DNA from: Gnetum montanum
Lineage: Eukaryota > Streptophyta > Gnetopsida > Gnetales > Gnetaceae
Assembly (NCBI GenBank): GCA_015680685.1
Contig: MNCI01009104.1
Location: forward strand, 444,867 to 508,866
Length of the DNA: 64,000 nucleotides
Direction of reading: 5' to 3'
Each line of letters opens with the position of its first letter. The stretch's first letter is position 1. Positions 1-10,234 of this stretch are shown one piece after another. The position numbers and the translations under genes are program-made. The notes below the pieces were generated by a model. That model ran no database searches. It was not told the DNA's origin and saw only the letters and a program-made list of their open reading frames with translations.

Positions 1-1714
1 TAGGAGCATAGGATTAGCAATATGGGCTCTTAATTTGGCAACCTCTACAGCCAAGCATTGGTTTTGTGTTTGAGTCATTTCGAGTTGCCCTTCTAGAATG
101 ATGCACTTGTCCTTTGCTTTAAGCAACTCCAACTAGGTTGTGGTGATATTATCTAGAAAATCAAATATATCTGAAATTAGTTATTTAGTTCCCACTAGTT
201 GATCCAGCAATTCTTTGTGCTAGGCTATACTTATTCTTCTGCTAATAGTTCTTATAGATGTTTGCACATCTCTAAGTGTAGAAACATTTGGTACAGACAC
301 TATAGGTGCTTTCAATGCTTTAGCGATTCTATCGGCCACCACTTCTGCTATTGTCTCCTACTCTTTGTGATACATCACCAATATATTACCCCTTTTCCCT
401 CCCCTAAGTGCACCAGAAAAGGAGCAGCATTCCCAGAGATTTCTAAGAATTATTATTGTTGCGAGAGAGACACTGTGACCTCTTGGGTACTAGGATTCAA
501 CCTTGTGTGAATAGCTACATTCTTTGGGCTAAGATTATTAGCTCGCTTCCCTCTATCTAGTTGATCATTCAAGCCAATTCATTGAGGTAACTCATTATAG
601 GTTAGTACATAGATGGATCCCCACCACTTGTTCTTGCTTGTTGCTCTTTCTCATGTAAGAGTTGCTCTCGGATCTTGTGCAAGTGCTCAATGGTCACACG
701 GGCCTCCAACATTGTTTTTTGAATAGGTGGTAGGGGTGAAGGTGGATGCTCCTCTTCTTTTGATATGACAAGGATCTTATCCTTCATCATTTTAAACTAG
801 GAGATAATTGGAGTATGCCTGATTGTGTGATTAACATAGCAAACTATCCCTACCCTTTTACAAAGTTTTCTAATAAGGTATTGAAACAACAAGGTTTTGC
901 TTTCATGTTTATTCTCCTTAAAGTGCTTCTCTATCTCTAGATAGATTAGTTGTGAAAGGTTAATAGGTAATTTCTTGCTTAGAGGGGCATAGGCATGGAC
1001 AAAGAAGACTGTCACCTTACTAGGCCTCACCATTAGATTAAGGTGATTAGTCGTTATCTTGAAGTACATACACTCCACCAATGTGAGCATGCCAAACTCC
1101 TTACAGTCAACCCCATAACACCACTAGGTCTACTCCCTTTTTGCTTTAAGGTTTTCTTGCATCAATATTTTTGCCAAATGGGTGCTAGAATCAAGCATGC
1201 TAGAAGCCTACACAATTACTTCTACCAAGTAGGACACTTGAATGTCCTTGATTCTCATATTGGCTCCTACGTTCCTACTATTCTAGAAAAGATATGTCTC
1301 TCACATATACCACTCCCCACTCATAGTGATGATTGGCCACATGGGAGAGCTTTGCAATTATTTCTTAACTTTTGGTGAAGCATGTTCTAAGAATGATCCA
1401 AAGTTTAGTTCTTGGAGAATTAAGCGTTGGACATCATGAGGCTTGATTGTATCTAGGCAAGCTTATGTCATTGAGATCTTAAGTCTTGGTATAGGCCCTA
1501 GTGCCTCTACTCTTTGGGATTATTTAGTTGCAACCTCTTCTTTGGAAACCTATCAAATAGATTCTACTTCAAGCTCCTCCCAAAGAGGACCCATTATGTG
1601 AATTTTTGCTACCTACTCCTAGGCTTGTTCTTCCTAGCCTCTTCCAGTTCTGGGCTATTTATCCTTTGGTTGAAATGGTCCTCCTTCTTGTAGGCGTTTT
1701 GGTCTAGGTGCCAT
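1..1714 (-). pseudogene. Extra ORF of gypsy element D (starts MAPR), decayed and cut by the window edge
   Basis: One minus-strand frame runs from the ATG at 1714 to the left edge. It is interrupted by many stops, mostly TAG, but several stretches stay open, for example 1090-797 and 790-602 in the same frame. The start reads MAPRPKR; the middle contains RPSKVTVFFVHAYAPL, which resembles a domain in Athila-type ORF1 products and 'putative plant transposon protein' annotations, though I cannot run a profile search. The last part visible is rich in Glu, Gln and Lys and may be coiled coil. The ORF lies downstream of the integrase of the same element, about 2 kb away, i.e. in the position where some plant gypsy elements carry an additional or env-like ORF. 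It is not the family's gag, which starts differently in element E. Function unknown. Confidence 0.55.
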
Positions 1715-3662
1715 CTACAATCACAACATGACTAAGGATTAGCACCTAATGTGTAACTTTGAAACATTGGAAATACCTTATCTCTTAGGGTAGTTACACT
1801 TTAGCTAAGTTGTGATCATGGCCTAGTTGATTATTTTAATATTAATAAATAATTTTAAGTTAAATAGAGTTTTTTGGAAGGATTAAACTCTTAAAAATTA
1901 ATGGTTTAATATTATTTTATTTATTATTTCTTTGGGGGAGTTAGAAAAATCTTGATTTTTTTTCATAAACCATAATGTTTTATGGCCCCCATGACTAGGA
2001 GCTTACCTCTAGTAGCTACAAGGTTAAAGAATAGAGTGATTTGGACAAATGGTGTGAAAGTTATGGGCTCTAAAAGATTTTGTGCTCTAAAAAATCACAA
2101 AAACCTCCCTCTTATTTTGAAGCAAATGACAAAAACTTTCAAAGTGTTGGGTGGTATTTATAGGATTTTTGGGCTACATCAATGGGGCCTAATCAACAAG
2201 GCCAAGTCAACATAGATGAGTTGACGCACCTGTTAACCATCATTGACTTTGTCAAAAGTAATGAAAAAAATGAGTTTTTGAACAAAATTTGGATCAAATG
2301 GAAGCCCAAAAGGCCAAGAACATGACGAAAATATTAGAAGAGAGTTTCAATATTTAAATAATTGAGGAATGAGTAGAAAATGAGATTTGATGAAGAAGAA
2401 TGCCTTAAGGAGCACACAGTTGGATGCATAATGGGGCACATGAAAGATTTTGATTGTGGCAATGTCTAAGGGTAAGAAACTTAACTAACCAAACCACGAT
2501 ATATGCAAGTGGGTTCTCCCCATAGTGGCACATGCCATTTTTGCCCTTGCATAACCTCAACTAAGGAGTCTGTGGCCCCATAGTTGTTTAATGATTATGA
2601 AAAGTTAAGGACCAACTTGGAGAATCTATTAAGGAATTTTAACATATCAAACTAAGACATGAAACAAAAAAATGAACTGGCTATGAGATGAGTTATGGAG
2701 GGCATTAATGGATTAGAGAGAAAATGGAATGGATGTTCCAATCATGGTCACATGAAGTCCCTTGTGAATTTCATGGTTAAATGACCCAATAAATTTCAAC
2801 CTTAGTCCACACCAAAACCAACCACTTTCAGTGACTTTGCATCATCACTCTAGGACCAGTCCATCCCCTTGAGACAGAAGAATGCTCCCATGGACAACCA
2901 CCATTCCTTATTTGAGAAGAAAAGAGAAGCAGGAAGTGAGAAATGGCCTTAGTTAAAGGAGAACTTTAGGCATGGGTAACATGTCTTTCTAGTCCCATAA
3001 CCAGTGCTTATAGCTCATTTATTTTGTCTAAGGGGTATGCTTTGAATTCCCATCATCATTATTTTTGGATGGGAACCACAGAATGCAAACACTTATTCAA
3101 CTTCATGTTATTGGTTGACACATAATGGTAAGAAATCCATGAAAAACACACTTGTACTTAGGATGGTATAGAGGTACAAAGATTATTGAATCCCCTTGAA
3201 GTTACACCCTTTTCAAACTTTTGAATCTTTTACAATCTTGGAAACTACCAAGGCCACAAGTTTGTTAAAGTTTTATTAATGAAAAAGGAACCTCATAATT
3301 CTAAAATAAGGAAAACCATAGAGTTTGTGAATGGGTGGATGACATGGACTCACTACCTGTTTCATGAAAATAAAAACTAGTCTTAGTTATCAGTCATCAA
3401 AATTCAAAAATAAAAACAAGACATTAGCAATCAAAAATGTTGAGTACAAACCACCATAACAACAGCTATAGCACCACCATGTCTTGTTGGCAATAAAGCT
3501 CTTTTTATTAGAAGATAGGAAAAATTAACACAAGAATAAAGAAAAAATATAAAATAAATTGTAAAGTATTCAAGAAAGATAAAATGTACTAATGATGTTG
3601 TAAAAAAATTTTGAAAAAATAACAATGTGTAAAATAAAAAATTTTAAAAAAATTTTGAGGAG
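1715..3662 (-). mobile_element. Element D spacer between integrase and extra ORF
   Basis: This is noncoding sequence whose reverse complement matches 33270-35327 of element E over most of its length (for example 3140-3430 against 33540-33810, and 1700-1850 against 35200-35340). It begins on the minus strand just after a purine-rich GTGGGGGAGATGG at about 3690 and ends at the MAPR start codon. The same block occurs in elements A and B. It may be an old LTR-like unit kept inside the family, or a 3' untranslated spacer with its own promoter. The small ORFs here on both strands look like chance. Confidence 0.6.
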
Positions 3663-4215
3663 TCAATTTAAATGTTTAGCACAGATGGCCATCTCCCCCA
3701 CAACTATGTTGAAAGGAGGAAATCTATAGGATTGAGCAAGGTCATCCATCCATTTAGGCATTGCTTCCATCCATTTATCTCCCGGTTGAAATTTCACTTT
3801 TTGTATTCTAAGGTCATGATGCTTTTTATTGAATGCCTTATGCACTTCATTTTAAGATAAGGCCACTAATTGATTTTTATCTCGCATGTTAAGGTTAATC
3901 AATTGTTCCCTTTGTGCTAGACTCAAGTCAAGATCTAGATCACATGCTATTGAAAGTGTGCAAAGATCAGATTGAATAGGAAGTGTTGGTAGTTTCCCTT
4001 ACACCAACTCATAGGGAGAGTAGCCTATAGGGAGTTTCCATGTTGAGTGATAGGCCCAGAGGGCATTTTTGAGTTTGGTGCTCTATTCTCTCCTAGAATT
4101 TCTAATATTTCTCATTAGGATCTTCATGATCTTCCTATTGGTAACTTCTACTTGACCATTCGCTTGGGGGTGGTAGGGTGTTGTTAGTTTATGTTCAACC
4201 CCCAAGCATTGCATA
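3663..4215 (-). pseudogene. Ty3/gypsy integrase C-terminal fragment, element D
   Basis: The minus strand encodes the end of an integrase core. HPQANGQVEVTNR, with the catalytic Glu of the D,D(35)E triad, lies at about 4140-4180. It is followed by a conserved stretch on the WAYHSTWKLPIGYSPYELV theme, and by HKAFNKKHHDLRIQKVKFQPGDK near 3845-3770. The matching plus-strand copy is in element E at 32610-33060. The fragment stops abruptly at about 4215, upstream of the HKLTTPYHPQ part, so the two catalytic Asp residues and the zinc finger are missing. It was once the strand-transfer enzyme of an LTR retrotransposon; frameshifts and truncation make it nonfunctional. Confidence 0.75.
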
Positions 4216-4249
4216 AGCTATTAGAGGCTTATTAAGTTATGGTACAGAT
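4216..4249. other. Rearrangement junction between inverted elements D and A
   Basis: On the left is minus-strand integrase of D. On the right, from about 4250, is plus-strand gag leader of A, homologous to the leader of element B near 30410. The roughly 34 bases between match neither. Neither element's missing half (D gag-RT; A 5' LTR) is present on this side, so this is a breakpoint rather than a clean insertion. Confidence 0.5.
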
Positions 4250-6390
4250 GAACCCTTGTTGGCTACTAAGGGCCTAACATAGATTAGGGAGACAATTCAA
4301 ATACCCCAAAGGCATTAAAGGGATAGCTGCATCAAATAGCTTAACATGAACAACATTCCTAAATTTAGGGAAGGCTATAAATCTGATCCACAACATCACT
4401 TACAAGTCTTCCATGATGCCTATGCCTTGAAAAATATGAAAATAAGTGGAAAAATATTAAGCTCTTCCCTAGGATACTAATAGAAAAATTTGAAAGTTGG
4501 TATAGATCATTGGAATCAAGTTCCATCCACCAATGGCCCACAATGTTGGAACTTTTCAATGAAAAATACCAAACCTATGTGAGAGTGTTTAACCTAAGAA
4601 AACAAATCCAAGAGTGGAAGAAAGAAAATCATGAACCCTTGGATGTGGCCTTGGATAAATACTATTCACTACTACATAGATGTCCAAGCCATGATTTCTC
4701 TCAAAAAGAGCAACTTTTCTACGTCATAGATAAGCTTCATAACTGAAAGTCCATAAGATACAAAGGCTAATTAAGTGGGTGGAAAAAGAAGAAGGAGAGC
4801 TATGAAAACAAAAGAATGTAGAGGACAATAAGTGGGTCCCAACTCTTCAAAAAAAAAAAGGATCCACATCTATGATAAGGAAAAAGAGACAACTCTAGAT
4901 GAGGTGATTTCACAATAAACCTTGCCAATACAAAATGCTATTAATTAGCTTGAAGCAAAGCTAGATAAGATGCTGAAATAGATAAATGAGAAGGTTACAA
5001 CTTGCATAGAAATTTTAGAGGGGAGAGTAACACATAACAAATCAAGTGACCACAACAAAAGGAGGAAAAGGGACCAAGAGACAGGTAAGAACACTGATCG
5101 GCAAAAAGGGGAAATGGCTGTAGAAGAAGAGGCTATAGACTCAACCACAAAAGAAGATGATGGATGCAACATCTGCATATATGATCATCTAAAGGGCTAT
5201 TGCCTAGTCATGTTACATCTACATGAGTATTGGGCTTTTGCATTGAATTCCAAGTTCGTACAAAAGAAAATGACTAGGAAATTACCTTACTCACAAGGTA
5301 ATTATAGATAGTCCTACAACCAACCATACTATCCTAGTGGGACTTCTTATTAGTCTCAAAACCACTATCATCAATCACAGTGGCAAAATCCATAGTCATG
5401 GGGAAGGCCATCATCAAACTAGCACCACCATTACTACCATCTAAACCCATATGGATATTATGCTCAACAACTTGTTTTCCCAATTGGTTCCACTTCCTCT
5501 ACCTTGAATCACTACTACTACTCTTCTAAATATCATCAATCTACAACATCTTATATGAGATCACCATCTCACACCTCTTACCCTTCATCATACCCTCAAT
5601 ATTTTCATACTCACCTCTACCATATGTCACCTCCAATAACACAAGAAGGTTCAACACCACAACATCAATGAGAGAATGCCACTTGTGCTACGAACATACA
5701 TAGAAATGATAATGCCAATAGATATCCACCATAATCTTGGAAACATCCTTTCTTTAGGATAATTTCCATGCATAAGAACACACTTATGGACCTACGAACT
5801 CATCCAAATTAGCATAATGCCAATCAAGTGCAACACCCTTCCTTTCACAACCAATGTCTTCCAATCCTATGAAAGGGCCAACATCCATTGTTACTTCAAC
5901 ATCTAATGAAAATGATGAACCTATCAATGTGGAGAGATAGAAGAATCATTGCATCACTACTAATAGTAAAGGGTGTAGCTGTGGGCTGGAAATTCAAAAT
6001 ATTAACACAGCCTACAAAAAACTTCAGGAGCAAGCATGTGAGCAAAAACCAATCTACATAGTAGCCACTAAATCAGAAGACACCCCATGGCTTGAAAATG
6101 AAAATATAAAATTGTTTCAAAGATGCATGGATGTAATTTATCTACTTATTATTTCTAGACTTAAGAAAATGGACCAAATAGAGGACTTCAATGCATATAT
6201 CTTACACTCTGATTATAAACTAGAAAAGGATATTAAACATGGAGACCCAGGAATTAAAATAAAAAATCAAGAAGAAGAAGCAAACACATCTGGATCCCCC
6301 AAAATAGAAATACCTTCAAGTCTAGATAAAGATACATCTCTAAATGATCCAAATGAGACTATGACTAATGTTAGATGTGCTACCACATGA
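4250..6390 (+). pseudogene. gag of gag-only gypsy element A
   Basis: This is a retrotransposon capsid-type gag. MNNIPKF at 4345 begins a region homologous to element B (minus, 30313) and element E (plus, 21061). The core SSIHQWPTMLELFNEKYQTY at 4513-4572 is the typical plant gypsy gag block. A CCHC zinc knuckle in the form C-X2-C-X3-H-X4-C lies at 5165-5203, followed by a Tyr/Pro/Gln/Ser-rich tail (5310-5680) and an acidic end (6112-6390). There are frameshifts near 4430 and 4750 and many stops. The leader before 4250 and the 5' LTR are missing. No protease, RT or integrase follows, so A is a gag-only (TR-GAG-like) element. Confidence 0.75.
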
Positions 6391-8609
6391 TTAATTAAAT
6401 CAATAACTGTGATAGATAGAAAACTAGTGGTGTATAACTAGGGGATTGTGTGGTCTATCTCTCGAATGTGTAGCCATAAGATTAGTTGTGGGGGAGATGC
6501 TCCATCCTAGTTCAAGAACTAATAAGCGTTTTTTTCACTTTTTTGTTTTACAATTTTTTCTCATTTTCCTGTTTCTTTCAAAATTTTCTAATTCTTAATT
6601 TGTTTTCCATTTCTTAATATTTTTCTTTTCTTTATATGTTTCTCTTTTATGGAGTTGCTTTCTTTGTGTTTTATGAATGGTTTTTTGTATGCTTTCATTA
6701 ATAATATTGCTAGTCATGATGTAGAAGTCAATGCTATGTGTTGGATTTTTGTGCTATGCTATCAAGATGATTGGGTAAGTAATTGTGTAAACTAGTGAGA
6801 CCACCTCATCCATGTCTCTATTTCTCTAAATAAAATGTATTTTTCATGGAAAAAATTTGGTTCTTCTTTCATGAAACTAAAATTAATCAATGATTATTGT
6901 ACCTTAAAGAAAGAGGGAATGACCAAGTGGGAATGGAAAAGGGTGTGACCTCAAGGGGACTTGGGTTCTCTTTTTGACTTCCTTCATATGGTTTATGAAT
7001 CCTCTTGGAACGTATCATCACTTCTCCGTTGACCGATAATAGGAAACTAAAAGTCTTTGCATGGTGTGATTCCCATAAAAAAGGAAAAGAAAAAAAAAAC
7101 AACAATGGGAATTCAAAGCACACCCCTTAGACACAATACCAGGCTACAAGCACTAGTTATGGGGCTGGAAAGACATGTTACCCTTGCCTGAAGGCAACCC
7201 TCTAATTGAGGCCCTTCTTCCTTCTTCTTCTTTTTTTCTCTTTCTAGAGTGATGATTACTCTTTGTGGTGGTTGTGGACTCATGGTGATAGGTAGGAGGT
7301 AACACATCAATGCAAGGTCACTATTCATGGTATGGACTTGGTCTAAACTTGAATGGATAGGTATGCTGATCATTTTAATCACATTTTTCACAAGAACCTA
7401 TTGTGGACATGCTCAACTACCTTACATCCCGATCTCTACAATTCCTTCTCATTCCATTATTCACCTCACTACTGCATGCAATTATGAGCCTTTTGGTTTT
7501 GTATAGTATAGTGCAACATCCTAACCATGGTAGTTGTATGTTGTTTGGAGCAAATGCATGGTCTACATTTAACTTCTAGGGTGCCCATGGACATCTATAA
7601 AAGTGGTTATGCAAGGGCATTATGGTAGGAGCATGCTTTGGGAAGGACCCACTTGCATAACTTTTTTTGATCATGGCTTTGAACTAACCTTTACATCTTT
7701 CAGAACATCAATGACATTTTCTTTGAGTTTATGCATGATTTTAGGACTACTTCTCATCTATTTCATAAATTTTTCCTACTTTTCTATTTTTATATCCATT
7801 AATATTTCTTAGCCATATTTTGAATTAGACCTTTGGTTTTAATTTTTCGAAAAATTATGTGCTTCCAGAGTTAGTCATGGGGGATAGGAATGTCCACTTT
7901 GAAATTTTTCTATCTTATTTTTTAATATCATGGTAACTAATAGTAATTAATCAAAATAATGTGAACAACTTGATGATTTTAGTTACCTCATAGCCTTGTG
8001 CATAGTATGCTGTAATCACCTTGTGCTTAAATGAAAACTAAGGGATCCAAAAAGTGTTAATTATTAAGGAAAATTTACCAAAACTAATGTTGATCATTTG
8101 GTGACTATAGGTGATGCTAAAAGAAATGCCTAAGGAAGAAGGTCTTTTACCAGGAATGAAAACAAAGCTAAGAGAGGGAAAACACAGGATATGTCCATGG
8201 ACAAATTGTAGCACACACAAGATAGCAGCTCAAGCATCACATGTTTACTAGATCTATGCGACAATGAGAAGAAATTTCCATCCATCCTTTAAGAATGTTC
8301 TACATAACTAGATAAGCATAAACATAACAATCAAGGTTGGAAGTCTACCACCGCTAGTAACAATAAGAAGAATCATCTTTAGTGGATTTTTGAAGACCTC
8401 TGCAAAATTTGCATTCCTCAATGTTTGTCCAATTTTTTGTCACTCTTTCATTTTGTATGCATCCACTTGAATAAAATTTGTAATGTGGCACTCAAAGTTA
8501 GTCAATAGTTAATGTCATTCAATAATTCCATCATTCCCAACTATTCATAAAGAAATTTTGGTTCTATCCTATTAACTTGAGAATAAGTTTTTACTTAGTC
8601 GTGGGGATA
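6391..8609 (+). mobile_element. 3' noncoding region of element A, ending in a polypurine tract
   Basis: There is no coding sequence here. The block opens with TTGTGGGGGAGATG at about 6488, like the start of the D and E spacers, and shares long stretches with E 33800-34200 (for example around 'acaagcactagttatgg') and, inverted, with B 26055-28250. Near 8110 it keeps a decayed version of the MAPR-ORF start (ATGCTAAAAGAAATGCC). It ends in the likely polypurine tract GTGGGGATA at 8601-8609, directly before the LTR. Confidence 0.65.
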
Positions 8610-8720
8610 TGATGAGTCATCAGTTGGTTGGGATATCACTGATGCTATGTTGCATTTGTGATATCATTGATGCTATATCACATTTATTTAACAAAAAGTT
8701 AATTTTTGGTTAGCTAAGAT

Positions 8721-8804
8721 ATCTTGGCTTTGATATCTTAGCTCCGATATCTTGGCTCTAATATCTTGGCTCTGATATCTTAGTTTTCATATCTTAGCTC
8801 CAAT
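8721..8804 (+). repeat. 14-bp tandem array in LTR U3 (6 copies)
   Basis: Six head-to-tail copies of ATCTTGGCTCTGAT-like units, each exactly 14 bases. Most unit boundaries spell the palindrome GATATC or a one-base variant. The array lies about 55-140 bases upstream of the LTR TATA box, where enhancer repeats are common in LTRs. The B LTRs have only scattered GATATC-like remnants. Confidence 0.85.
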
Positions 8805-8858
8805 ATTGGATCCCATGCTACATTATTAGATATTTGATATCGTGGGATGTATGCTAGC

Positions 8859-8870
8859 TTATAAATATAG
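8859..8870 (+). promoter_or_regulatory. TATA box of element A LTR
   Basis: TTATAAATATAG in an LTR, downstream of the 14-bp repeats. The corresponding place in the B LTRs has 'tttataggc'. Position in the LTR supports the U3/R promoter. Confidence 0.55.
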
Positions 8871-9615
8871 CACTTGGACACATGGTTTGGACATAAATTA
8901 GTCAATAAAGTAGCCGAACTCTTGTAGTTTTGTTCCATAGTCTTAGAGAATAGTTAGTGAGCACCTGTAGTGTGGAATCGAGTCAGTTGTATGGTGTCGT
9001 ATTCGAGTGAAAATGTACCTAAACACATTCCATGAATGGCAATAAGATTAAGATTGATTCTTATTCATTACAACACCTTGACTTAGATTAGATTTACTTT
9101 CCATGCAATTTACTTTTCATGTATTTAGTTAATATTTACATTTCCATGCATATTAATGAATTGATGGAATGAGTGTGACCAATTTCAAGCGTAAACACAT
9201 ATTTTCTTGGTAATCCCAACAACGTTATTGCTTGGTTCACCTAGTAGCATAGTGCTTGGTAGTCCCAATAGTGGATATGTTGGTTTAGGACGTGTACAAC
9301 AAGTTGGGAACCAACACTCATTACCTATAGGCTAGTCTAGACTTTACTTTCCATTGTTAATTAGCTTAATTAATTAATTTCTTTATTACCATTAGAAGTA
9401 ACATAAGGCTAGAACAACATTAATTATCATATGCCTCACTTTGGACTAAACCATACATGACAAAGCTACCACTAGTCCAAGTGGGAAGATAGCGAACTAC
9501 GATCAACACATAATAATCTAGATGCCACAACTAGTCATCAATGGAATTCTAACAAATTGTGCATGAACATTTGTGATTTGTATGGTTGGGTGTAGGGGTA
9601 CCTCATCACTCATCA

Positions 9616-9830
9616 ACTACCCACAATGAAAATATAACCAATGGTGCTCTTCCTACTGTTCAAATCACCTCCCAAATCTACATTAGAAAAACCCTGTAGA
9701 GTAATGTTGCTTTTTTTAAAATAAACTATTATATCTAAAGTTCCTTTCAGATATCTAAAGAACCATTTTACAACTTTCCAATGCTCCCTTCTTAGATCAG
9801 ATATGAACCTGCTAACAACTCCCAATGCAT
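9616..9830 (-). pseudogene. Ty1/copia RNase H fragment, element C
   Basis: The minus strand encodes the end of RT and beginning of RNase H of a copia polyprotein: GVVSRFISDLRREHWKVVKW and RYLKGT, then SRKSTIGYIF. A frameshift near 9835 separates it from LMYAMF (about 9875), which is the copia 'SLMYAM' motif. The coding sequence is cut at 9615 by the LTR of element A; the rest of RNase H and the 3' LTR should lie beyond the left edge of the window. Confidence 0.8.
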
Positions 9831-9914
9831 GTGCTATGTCGAGTTTGGTACAAACATAGCATACATCAAAATTTCAAATAAAAGGGAAAAAAATAGCACC
9901 CCTTCAATTTTTGA

Positions 9915-10106
9915 CCCTTCAACTTTTGTAACAACTAACCCTACAACTTTTGTAATGGTCAACCTTTCAACTTCTATAATGGTCAACTCTTCAACTATTA
10001 TAGTGGCCAACCCTTCAACTTTTGCAATGCCTAACCCTTCAACTTTTGTAATGGCCAACACTTCACCTTCTATAATGGTTGACCCTTCAACTTTTGTAAC
10101 AACCAA
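9915..10106 (-). repeat. 24-bp minisatellite replacing the copia RT core
   Basis: Eight consecutive units of exactly 24 bases with the plus-strand pattern CCCTTCAACTTTTGTAATGG followed by CCAA, plus partial units on both sides; looser versions continue to about 10195. The unit length is a multiple of three and the array is open on both strands, on the minus strand giving an eight-residue repeat of the KVEGLxIT type. It lies between the copia RT motifs FLHGDLN (about 10235) and LMYAM (about 9875), where the RT catalytic YVDD region should be. Confidence 0.85.
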
Positions 10107-10234
10107 CCCTTCAACTTCCAAACCTTGAACTTCCAAGGAATGACTAAACCTTGAACTTCTAGGGAATGGCCCTTCAATTTCCAAGGAATACAGAGAAATA
10201 GTAGCAACCAAAAAATAGAATTCAAGTCACCATG

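Larger units (their letters stand above)
8610..9615 (+). repeat. 3' LTR of element A
   Basis: The LTR begins TGATGAGTCA after the polypurine tract and ends CTCATCA, giving TG...CA ends. Its last ~100 bases match, in reverse complement, the starts of both LTRs of element B (25061 and 31042). Internal landmarks are a six-copy 14-bp array, a TATA box near 8859 and a U5 with TTAATTAATTAATT-like sequence. Beyond the end the sequence changes at once to copia RNase H coding, so A is inserted in copia element C. The partner 5' LTR is not in the window. Confidence 0.8.

Noticed and set aside
2000-2220. 77-codon plus-strand ORF MAPMTRSLPL
   Set aside because: It is in the antisense of the D spacer, not kept in the matching E copy; a shadow.
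9829-10128. 99-codon plus-strand ORF with a repeating NPSTFVM pattern
   Set aside because: It is the translation of the opposite strand of the 24-bp minisatellite; a repeat effect, not a gene.
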